64,000 bases of DNA, taken from Symsagittifera roscoffensis (taxonomy: Eukaryota > Xenacoelomorpha > Acoela > Convolutidae). The notes beneath the pieces were generated by a model. That model searched no databases. It worked only from the letters and a program-made list of their open reading frames with translations, and was not told where the DNA came from. Made by a program: the position numbers and the translations under genes. Below are positions 21,381 to 31,400 of this stretch, in pieces. Numbering within the stretch: the first letter of the stretch is position 1; each line of letters opens with the position of its first letter. The stretch lies in contig NW_026971605.1 of assembly GCF_963678635.1 (NCBI RefSeq), positions 1-64,000 of the forward strand, written 5' to 3'.

Positions 21381-23211
21381 AGTTAAGCCTCTTGTTTGAC
21401 AATTCACACTAACGGTGAAGGGTCTTGTCGCTGGCCTAACTTTGGCTCGGTCAAGCTTCTGCGGTGACTTTAGCCCTCCCTCTACGTCTAGAATGGCCTA
21501 AAGTTACTTTACTCAACCGCTATTACCTTTTGGTAAGGGTATAAGGGCTTTTCAGAAAAATTGTAAAACGTGAAGGGTGTACCCCTCCGGATTTGTGTAA
21601 TTTGCCAAAAACAATCTCAAAAAATTTTCTCTCTCGCTTTTCCGAAAAATTTCTGATCCTGTTAGTAAGCTCAGCTAATTTCTGATCTGTTGGTACCAAG
21701 ATCAACTCGATATGATCAGTAGTTCCAAAGTTATTAACCAAAACGTCTTTTTTTCGAACTCAAAAAATTTTCTCTCTTATAGGTTCCGCCTAACTTTTTC
21801 CGCAAATCTGGTCCTTTCGACCTAAAAATTATTGATCCGAGCTCAGAAGGCCTATACTCTTCTAGTTCAATGCAAAAGACCCGATCTAAAACGCTATTGT
21901 AGAAAAATTTTGCGAAAAACTATGCTACCTGGACCCCTCCGGATTGATGAATCCACCAAATCAAACACGTTATGTTCGATTTCTCTGCAACCCGGAAGGC
22001 TTTCGGGTAGCGGATTTTAAGACTTGTAGATTCACTAGTGGACGTTGTCCGAACAACTATTTTTACTGTCCTACCTCAAAAATTTCAAAAAATTTTCTAA
22101 ATTTTTAGTGTTTCTTACTATCAAAATTTGGGAAAATTTGGTTTTTTGTACCAAACTAGTTTTAACCACTTCCGAACTAAAGTTAACCGGTTCTGCTTCT
22201 TACAGTAGTGCAGTTACGATGTAACACACTAACTTAGTGTTTTTTTCCGCTTCAAAAAATATCGATATCTCAAAAATCGCGACTTGTGGGGGGATCAAAA
22301 TATCGCAATTTTGACCCTAAAAACCGGTCAGTTCTCGTTGTTTTTGTCTGAAAATCGATATAAGACTATTAATATAGGCTATATAAGTAATAATATTAGG
22401 AATACTATACCCCTCCGGGTTTGTTTAATCTCCGAATTAAGGTGCTTAACTCGGATATTCGCAGTTCGGTGAAGGGTCACTACAGTGCAGCACTGTCGAG
22501 CCCCCCACAGATTACTATCTTACTTTTTGTACCAAAAGGGATACAAAACTTGTTAACGATACCCAACAGTCGATTGTAGTTGTCGTTGAGCCTCTTCCTG
22601 TTGTTCCCTGTACTGCTTGCCGGATCGGTCTTCACCCCGGACCCTTCCGAATTGAGCGCAAATCAGCTGACCCTTCCGGATTGGGCGCAATTTATCATTA
22701 ACGTGCTTAAATGCTCAAATAACCCTACAGTACAAGCCCCACAAACGGGCTACAAAATTGATCGTAACGATCCTGACTGATATAAATGCCTGTAACAACA
22801 ATATATCTATCAACAACAAACGGGGGGGTTGAATCACATCTTGTCTGGGGGGATGATTTCTACTGATTTTTTACTTTTTTACTGTTTTTGGTTTTTTCGG
22901 TTATTTTTTATGTTTTTTGTTTTTCTTGGGTACTATACTACTTTTTGTTTGGTTTTGCTTATATCTTTAAGTGTTTTTGGTCACAAACCACTCAGGGGAT
23001 GAGGAGACGGCCGATCCCCCCACCCTTCCTGGTTCGTGAATTTTCGGTCTTAACTAGGTTAAAAAACTATTCACGGCAATTCGGAAGGCCTCCGCGTTCC
23101 GAACTACCCTTCCGCCCCGGCGGTTTAGGCTTATTAAGGGCGTTAATGTGAGCATCCGCTCGGCGCGGAGTGCTCGTTAACGGTTGTGCCGGTCATGATG
23201 TTAAAAAAGAA

Positions 23212-23229
23212 TAACACCCAGGAGCGCCA
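23212..23229 (-). promoter_or_regulatory. Candidate tRNA primer-binding site
   Basis: In sense, TGGCGCTCCTGGGTG starts 12 nt after the LTR end. Primer-binding sites begin with TGG and pair with a tRNA 3' end, and ...CAGGAGCGCCA is a plausible tRNA end. The 12-nt gap is larger than usual, and I cannot match a specific tRNA. Confidence 0.35.
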
Positions 23230-23241
23230 TAAAAACATACA

Positions 23242-23583
23242 TGTAACATTCGCCCGGAAGATACATATCGACGGATAACAAAACTAAGTCTTAAGACGAC
23301 TGGCTAGCGTCTAAACAGAGCTTTGCATGTTTTTCACCGTCTCTACCAAGCCAGTACTTTTCGGTGGTCTTTCTTACATCAGGCTGACAAAAACGTTACT
23401 GTTCTCCGGCTTCGACCAGAACGCTCAAATTAACTAGATTACATGCAAAAATAGTGAGCTCATGGCTGGGTGTCAGTATCCCCAGACCACGAGGTCACTC
23501 CTAAAAACAGGGCTACTACTTATTATATTACTATTGTTTTTGTTCAGTAGATAAAAATCATCATCTCCATCGAAGATGGATCA
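23242..23583 (-). repeat. 5' LTR of the retrotransposon
   Basis: A 342-bp segment with sense ends TG...CA, the same orientation as and nearly identical to 1-341. It is directly followed on its outer side (23584 on) by a polypurine tract and 3' untranslated sequence of another copy, so the LTR is shared between the full element and a truncated neighbour, as after LTR-LTR recombination or tandem insertion. Confidence 0.75.
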
Positions 23584-24161
23584 ACCCTTTCCCCCCTACT
23601 TCTAGCTCCTCATTCTTGTCAAAACGAATTAAGATCTTAATTAAATTCAAGTCAGGACATGACGGATACTAAAATTCAATATAAGTTCATAAAAGTCCAC
23701 GTCCCGAGACCCTTCCGGATTCTTGAATCCGGTGAATCAAGCTTCTTAATATCCAGTTCACAATAACTCGGAAGGCTGGGTTTTACCCTTCACCGTTGCT
23801 CGCAACGGCCTTGCAACTATTGTAACAGCACAATAGTTGCAACTCGGAACGTCCTCTGCTGTTCGGTAGTTCGTTGTAGTTTTTTAGTCTCGATTTCGTA
23901 CTGTTCGTAATCGCAGATAAAAGTTGTTCTGTTTTTTCTTGCTCTTTTAGCTAAAAATGGCCGTTTCTGACGTTTCTCAGAAATATGACGTCATAATTCG
24001 AATTTTTAAAAATTAGAATTCCAGAATCTTCTAGCCTTCACCGTTTGGCTAATCGTTCAAATAACGTCCTTATCCGTTCTAAATCGCCAATTCGGAAGGC
24101 TTGCTGCTAAAATACCGAATTCTGCAGAGACTGCATTTTGGCCATTCTGGTCGAATGTCAC
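23584..24161 (-). mobile_element. Truncated 3' end of a second retroelement copy, same orientation
   Basis: The stretch equals 342-919 of the window: polypurine tract plus distal 3' untranslated region, essentially unchanged. It breaks off at about 24161, where the inverted copy begins. With the LTR at 23242-23583 it forms the left arm of a palindrome of about 1.96 kb. Confidence 0.8.
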
Positions 24162-24162
24162 A

Positions 24163-25204
24163 ATAAAAGTAATTTCGTGCATTTTGTAAATTCTGTTCGA
24201 TGACACTGTAACCATTTAGAACATTGCGCGATTCAATGAGGACATTGACCGGACTGTCCGGGGAGTATGTGACATTCGACCGGAATGGCCAAAATGCAAT
24301 TTATGCAGGATTCGAATTTTGAGCAGTAAGCCTTCCGAGTTGATGATTTCGAAGGATTAGCGACGTTATTGGAACGTTTAGCCAAACGGTGAGGGCTAGA
24401 ATGTTCTAGTATTTTAAATTTTCAAAAATTCGAATGATGACGTCACATTTCTGAGAAATGCTGAAACGGCCATTTTTACAAAAAGCGAGTGAAAAACAAC
24501 AACTTTTATCTGCGATTGCGAACAGTACGAAAATCGAGATTGGAAAACGACAACGAACTACAGAATAGCAGAGAACGTTCCGAGTTGCAACTATTGTGCT
24601 GCTACAATAGTTGCAAGGCCGTTGCCAACAACGGTGAAGGGTGAGAACCAGCCTTCCGGATTAGCGAGAAATCAAGAGTAAGGAGCTTGATTCAGCGGAT
24701 TCAAGAATTCGGAAGGGTCTCGGGACGGAAACTTTTATTAACTCACATAAACTTTTAGCATCCTGTCATGTCCTGACTTGAATTTAACTGATATTTTGAT
24801 TAGTTTTGACAAGGATGAGGTGCTAGGAGTTGGGGGAAAGGGTTGATCCATCTTCGATGGAGATGATGATTTTTATCTACTGAACAAAAACAATAGTAAT
24901 ATGATAAGTAGTAGCCCTGTTTTTAGGAGTGACCTCGTGGTCTGGGGATACAGAGACCCAGCCATGAGCTCACTAATTTCGCATGTAATTCAGTTAATTT
25001 GAGCGTTCTGGTCGAAGCCGGAGAACAGTAACGTTTTTGTCAGCCTGATGTAAGAAAGACCACCGAAAAGTACTGGCTTGGTAGAGACGGTGAAAAACAT
25101 GCAAAGCTCTGTTTAGACGCTAGCCAGTCGTCTTAAGACTTAGTTTTGTTATCCGTCGATATGTATCTTCCGGGCGAATGTTACACTTCCGGGCGAATGT
25201 TACA
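24163..25204 (+). mobile_element. Inverted retroelement 3' end with LTR (24845-25204)
   Basis: This is the reverse complement of about 1-1025 of the window, with scattered substitutions and small indels, so it is older or from another lineage than the direct copies. It reaches about 105 bp further into the element than its partner arm, which leaves an unpaired spacer at 24163-24266. The polypurine tract is altered to GGGGGAAAGGG. The LTR ends with a 19-bp tandem duplication of CTTCCGGGCGAATGTTACA. The LTR lies in plus orientation and ends about 245 bp before the EFR3 start codon. Confidence 0.82.
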
Positions 25205-25390
25205 TGGTCCCAAAAAAATCCCGTTTTCCGGCATCCGGAATAGCAAAACGTTCGTTACGATATCGTTTTGTAAGCCTTGTCTCAGAAACTTAAGTCTATG
25301 GAAACAATTTTGTAGTTTAAGATGCCATTTACGATACTCTAGCTTTAGTTTCCACGAAAATTTTTATGCAATATGTTGATTCATTGTTAA

Positions 25391-25398
25391 TTTTTCAG
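25391..25398 (+). promoter_or_regulatory. 3' splice site upstream of EFR3 start (candidate trans-splice acceptor)
   Basis: TTTTTCAG ends 50 nt before the EFR3 ATG at 25449. No donor-bearing upstream exon is evident in the 190 bp between the retroelement and this site. It could accept a spliced leader or a distant 5' UTR exon beyond the retroelements. Confidence 0.4.
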
Positions 25399-25448
25399 AC
25401 AATGATATGGGTCAAGGTTGCGAAATAGTTTGATTTAACATCATTTTA

Positions 25449-28400
25449 ATGGCAGGTGAGAACTCAAATTTTTTAAATCATTATGCAAAAGGTTAAGCCT
25501 TCTAGCGACCTATGTTTTCCGTTTCCTATTATCGGGCGGGAAAGCGCTTGATTACTTTTGGTGATTTTTTTTCTCCACAGAATCACGTAACGAAAAAGGT
25601 ATCGGAGTAATGGATATTTGTTGTTCTAGTTCGATGGTATTCAGATTCGATTAAGGTTTAATGACCAACTGCTTTTTAGCTGATTTAAATTTGTTGAACG
25701 GCCCTAAATAGTAAAAAGAAGTCACATTTTGTCATCCACTTAAACATCTTAAAGTCTGACGCGAGATCTAAGTGATGTCGACCTGGAGTTTCGTCGACTT
25801 CATGACCTAACACATTAGGTCTGTTCAAGAGTTTATTTTTTACTTTCTTAACAGTCTGTTGGTTGAGTTAAATTTAGCAAAGATATTTTTGTGATTTCTG
25901 AAGATGAAATTTTTTTTACGATTGTAGGTTGCTGTCAGTGTGCTAAACCCCGTTATAAACGGTTTGTGGACAATATCTACCCAAAGGATCCAGCGGTGAG
26001 TAAAGTCAAACGCGATCTAAAAGGAATTAAAAAACTTATATCTAAACTGTATTTACTTAAGGATGGACTCGTTAACGCGAACATGGGTAAATTGCAGTAT
26101 TATGCTCTGCAAAGTTCTCCCAGTCAGTTAGATAAAATAGGGCGCTACATTCTTCAAAAAGTGGAACGCGATCTTCAGAGAGGCGAAAGGCGTGAAATGT
26201 GAGAAACGCTTAACTTGGTTTCGATTGTATTATATGTATACATAATAATATTTGATCCAACACAGAGCTGAATTAGGTATATCTTCCTCTCCATGGATGC
26301 ATTAGACCAGCTGTTAAATGCGTGCCATTCGCGTGCTCTCAATCTTTTCGTTTCTTCCTTCATGAGCATCATTGAAATTCTACTGGAGGAGGGCTCTGTA
26401 CCGCTCAAGTCAAGGGCTACAAAATCCGTAAGTCGGAGTACAAATTTCCCATTGTTGTGGGGCGCGGCTTATTATTATGGGCGTCATGCACTTGTAAACT
26501 TGAATTTATCATGTAATTTCCGTTTTCGAATGGTTGCTGATTGTTGTTCCGTCTATTGAAAATGGGGAGGAACTTTGTATTCGGGTGTTTTAGTTTTTTG
26601 TTTTCCACGCAAAATCAGGTACCACAAATAATCATCGGTCTGGGGTGAGTGATATATCATATTAAAGCCCTTTCAGTCGTGATTCGAACAACCTCAAAAA
26701 ATGCCCAAATTTTTTTGTGTCGAGAAGAACCGTACTAAAATTTTTGATTTTTGGTCCAATTTCGAGCTAATAAGGTGACTGTGTAGGCTTACAATAGCCT
26801 ATTTCAGCTTAACTTAAGCCGTGAAAACTTAGTTTAACTCAAGTAAATGTCGTTTTTTAGCGCAATTATGAGAATCAAAAACTTAAAATTTTTTAAAAAT
26901 TTCTGCAAAAAAACGCTTGAAATTTTATATAAGTTTTTTGCCGTTTTTCTGGTCATTTTTCATCAAAAACTGTTTTCCAATTGACCTAATTTAGTATGAC
27001 TCTCAAATTCTGTTTTTTTTTTGTTCAGATCTTTTTATCACAACTTGCAGAAAAAAAAACGACACCAATTTGAAAAAACTTTTTTTTAAGACTAGTCGGA
27101 ACATTCTGTGCTACTTTTTTTGCTTCTTTTTCAGTAAAAAGTCTTAAAGTTTGTTCATGCAAGTTTTGATTTTTCGCGGTTGACCCGTAATTTTTTTTCA
27201 AGTTCGCTGCCTTTCCATTGTTAAAAGGAAGGCAAACTCCACTATCGAACAGCAAAGTTGTGAAGATCACGAAAAACGTGATTGACTTCTGATTTCGAAA
27301 ATAAATTAGTTATGAGATTTCCCAGCGAAATCAAAGTCTGACGTATTGATCCAGTTTTCTCAAATTGGGTTAATTTTAACACTAAAGGGTCCATCAGAAA
27401 TTGTTCTACAAATTCAAAGAGCTTAAAGGCCATCTATTTTTTTCTTTGAAAGTCAAAAGTTGAAGGCTCTTGAAAAAACAAGTAATTTTTTTTATTTTTC
27501 TTGCATTCAATACTCTTTTCCAACTGTTTAGTTTGCTATGTTTGTTTTTTTGAAGGCGGTCACAATAAAGTTTCGAACTCTTTTGAAGGCGTGGAGACTA
27601 TTTTTTGCACGTTGGGGTATGTGCATTCGAAATTGAGAATAAAAACTTCATTGATTACGATTAGCATGCGTTGTCAAATCGTAGACTAACTTTTGTCCAG
27701 GCCAACATTTTTTCTAACAAAGTCACTGAATCATTCGATAGCTTAATTTTTAAGAGTCATGAACGTAGCGAATACTCTTATATAGGTCTTGTTTTTTTTT
27801 CCTGGAGTAAGTTTTCTCAAATTGGGTTAATTTTAACACTAAAGGGTCCACAAGAAATTGTTCTACAAATTCAAAGAGCTTAAAGGCCATCTATTTTTTT
27901 CTTTGAAAGTCAAAAGTTGAAGGCTCTTGAAAAAACAAGTAATTTTTTTTATTTTTCTTGCATTCAATACTCTTTTCCAACTGTTTAGTTTGCTATGTTT
28001 GTTTTTTTGAAGGCGGTCACAATAAAGTTTCGAACTCTTTTGAAGGCGTGGAGACTATTTTTTGCACGTTGGGGTATGTGCATTCGAAATTGAGAATAAA
28101 AACTTCATTGATTACGATTAGCATGCGTTGTCAAATCGTAGACTAACTTTTGTCCAGGCCAACATTTTTTCTAACAAAGTCACTGAATCATTCGATAGCT
28201 TAATTTTTAAGAGTCATGAACGTAGCGAATACTCTTATATAGGTCTTGTTTTTTTTTCCTGGAGGAAGTCATAAATTTTGTTCATAAACGCTCAAATTTG
28301 ATTTTCGAGGTTTGGTTGATTTATAATTTTAAATCAATCTATTTCACTTCATTTACTGTGCAGGCAAACTATCGAACAGCGAAATTCTGTTTTTCTCTAA

Positions 28401-31400
28401 ATTTGATAAGCTTACGAAAAAGCGCCCGTCATGAACAGTAATTGAAATTCAAAAAGCTTAAACGTGATATATATATGTTTTGATAGTTGAAAAATAATCT
28501 AAAATTTTAAATCATTTTTACTCCGTTTCCTTGTTCTTTAAATTTTTTTCCAACTGTCTGTTGGCTATGTTTCTTTTTTCAGTTGAAATCCGGATTTCAT
28601 CTGATGGCGAAACTTGACAAAAAATATTCAATTTTTCCCGTTTTTCATATAGGATTCCTTCGGTTGATTTGAGTTTGTCAAACGGGTTGGACCTACTTAC
28701 TTATAGACCCCCTACGGTATCTACTAAAGAATTGCACCAATAATAAAAGCTGTAAATTAGCGCTAGATTGTTTCATTCAAAATTCGCATTTTTGCTGCAT
28801 TCTGATTAATTTAATTACTCCGTTTTCTTAAGGGGGGGGGGGTGGATCTCATTGTTAAGTAGATCCAATGGTTTTTGTGAATCATTGGTATGTTAGAAAA
28901 TGACTGGATTGTGCCAAATTTTGAGATAATTTTCGACTATTTTCATATCTTCCAACACCATCACTTGCGATACAAAAACATGTCAGCGCTCACACAAAGA
29001 AATGAATTCTAAAAAACCTTTTTTAAAAATTTTAAAACAAGGTGTCTCACTAGCCCATGTGCTGAGAAATTTTTAAAAATGAACTGTAGATTTTTGCAGG
29101 GGCGGATCTTAGATTTTCTCGAGAGGGGGCGGATTTTCAAAAAAAATGTTGAAAAAACAATCCAAAAAGGCGTTTTTAGGGACCTTTTGAAAAGTTGACG
29201 TAAAAATTGCATTTTTTCGGCGCGCGCTCCCCCTTCAAAATTAGTATATATTGGCGCCAAATGCGCTTTTAGAAAAAATTATGGGTCCGTCAGCCAAAAA
29301 TGGATATCTCAAAATAGTACAAAGGGGGGACCGAATCCCTGAGGAAGGAGGGGAAGGAAGCGTCCGCCCGCACCTCTCCTAAATCAGCTGTTGGATTTTC
29401 GGTAATTTTGATTATGAAAAATTAACAGCGGAAATCTTGTAATTTTGAGTTTTTAAATTTCAGTTCATTCAGTTTTGCAATATACAAGAAGATAGTCCTT
29501 CACAGCAGAGATATGGTTTCTTCATCGAGATTTTTTCGACGCTCAGTCACACGGATCCAAAGGGCATCGATCACAAATCAGTCGAGTAAGTACTCATTTT
29601 TATTTGGTCAAACAACTTCTGGACAGTAAAATTGAAAAAAAAAATGGGTATGAAAGTTTTTTTCAAATACGGTATCATATCAAATTGAATCATGGTTTAT
29701 ATTTCACGAAGAGCCGAAATTGAATGGACGTCGAAGAGTTTGCAGCACGTTTAAAAGCTCCGTATAATAATGACTATTACAATTTGTTTGGTAACTAAAA
29801 TGATCGTTTTCCAATGTTGCAGTGAGATTTACTTGTAAGTATCGACGTCAACCCAATTCAAACAACCCAATAAATAGCCAGAAGTAACTCTTAAGTTTGG
29901 CCTGTTATTGAATTGTAATTAATGCGTTATCAATGGAAGCTTAAAATGTTAAGTTTTGAAGCTTAATGTGTACATAGTGGCTGCGCCCTTAACTGTATTA
30001 TGTATGCTTGATACTCAGTGAAATCAGCTGAAAAAAACTAAATGTTGAATGAAGCACGAATTTTTGTTAATCAGAATCAGGCCCAGTAGAATTCTGCTGA
30101 CAGGAGAATTTAGCTTAGAGAGCAAAAAAATTTTAGAGCAGAAAAGAGGGCAGAATTTGAAATAAAAATTTTTTATAGGAAATGTTATTTTTTATACAAA
30201 AAAAATTCGAATTTATGGTCTTAAAAATAATATTTTTGCTGAAAATTAACTGTAAACTTCTTGTCGGTAGCAGAAACTGGTTTCAAATTTGATAAGTTTA
30301 GGTCAGATCAAATTAATTAATGTAAATTTAGACTTAAAATTGCGCAAGAAGGGAATCAGAAATTTGAAATTTTTTCGTAAAATTCCTTCAAAAAGAGCCA
30401 GTTTGCATCAAGTTTGTTAAACAAAAAAGCAGGATTTCGCTTATTGAAAGCGGCAGAATTCTCCTGGGTTTGAGTAGGAACCAACTCACTTTGATGCTGA
30501 ACCCGATGGCATGAGTAACTCTGCGCTTAGAATACAAGTGTTTGATTGAATTGTGAAATTTCAGCCGTAAAAAGTAAGTACATTTCAGACAGATTTTAGA
30601 CATTATTAGCCTTTTATAGTGCTTTTGATTTGGTGAATGGATTTTAGAAACAGTCGTAGTTTATTTCCTAGTTATGTTTGGTTATGGCGCACCTCAGAAG
30701 ATTCGTGTTTGTTTGTGAATGATAAAAAGGCAAAGATGGAGTTAGCGTGATCAAGAGCGGATCAGATCTATGATTTTCATGACTATGATTTTCATGTGGT
30801 TTTTTTTTTCGGTTTTCGTTGTTGAAAATGTCATCAAACGTAGTAAAGAGGCTTATATAGATAGATCGTGATGATTATGAGTAATGAACAAAGTGAGTAT
30901 TCTTATATAGGTCTTGGTGATTTGTGTTGTTTCTTTTTTTCAGGAAAAGTCTAAAATTTGTTTCACGTTCAATTTTGATTATTCGCGGTTTGACTTTTGA
31001 TTTCTTTTTCAAGTTCACTCCTTTATTTCTTTTGTTAAAAGGAAGGCAAACTGCACTATCAAACAATTCAAGCGTAAAGCTCACTAAAACGTGATCGACT
31101 TCTAGTTTAGAAAGTAGAATTTAATTTTTAGATTTCCCAGCGGGTTAGAAAATATATCTTCTGATCCCGTTTTCTTAAATTGGGTTAAAGTTTCCAAAAG
31201 GGAAAGTTTAAAGGATTTTAAGAGCTTAATGATTTTTTGCTTCGAAATTTGAATATTATGTCTTTTCGAAATGTCTGTGGCTATGCTTTAGATTTCAGTG
31301 GAATAAAGAAGTTCTAACTTTCTAAGTGGCATATTTCCAATGAAAATTTTCCGAATGGCATTCGAAGAAATTTTGAGTGCCAATATTGATGAAAATTATA

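Larger units (their letters stand above)
20271..23241 (-). other. Long retroelement leader (5' untranslated region)
   Basis: About 3 kb lies between the 5' LTR and the Gag start. It has no convincing ORF on either strand. Its right two thirds (21040-23120) are studded with CCCCTCCGGATT-type motifs and a few GGTGAAGGG motifs, which also occur in the 3' untranslated region. The length is unusual: most Ty3/gypsy leaders are a few hundred bases. It may hold packaging or regulatory signals, or be a trapped foreign segment (inference). Confidence 0.6.
1..23583 (-). mobile_element. Giant Ty3/gypsy-type LTR retrotransposon, with internal tandem duplication
   Basis: The element reads on the minus strand. 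In sense order it has a 5' LTR (23242-23583), a leader of about 3 kb, one Gag-Pol ORF (20270-10668), SGNH-like and small ORFs, a 3' untranslated region, a polypurine tract and a 3' LTR (341 to 1, whose last base lies just outside the window). Protease, reverse transcriptase, RNase H and integrase occur in the Ty3/gypsy order. The two LTRs differ at about one position in the stretch compared (near 232 versus 23474), so insertion is recent. Without the 7185-bp duplication the element would be about 16.4 kb, which is very large for the family. No target-site duplication can be checked because the left flank is missing and the right flank is another element fragment. Confidence 0.85.

Noticed and set aside
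24160-24266. A flipped central segment in the palindrome relative to the left end of the window
   Set aside because: The segment is simply the further extent of the inverted copy (matching 917-1025 reversed), so no inversion event is needed.
1-25204. A DIRS-type or DNA-transposon reading of the inverted terminal repeats
   Set aside because: The polyprotein has an HHCC/DDE integrase rather than a tyrosine recombinase, and direct near-identical LTRs with a polypurine tract explain the structure better. The inverted arm is an added, more diverged fragment.
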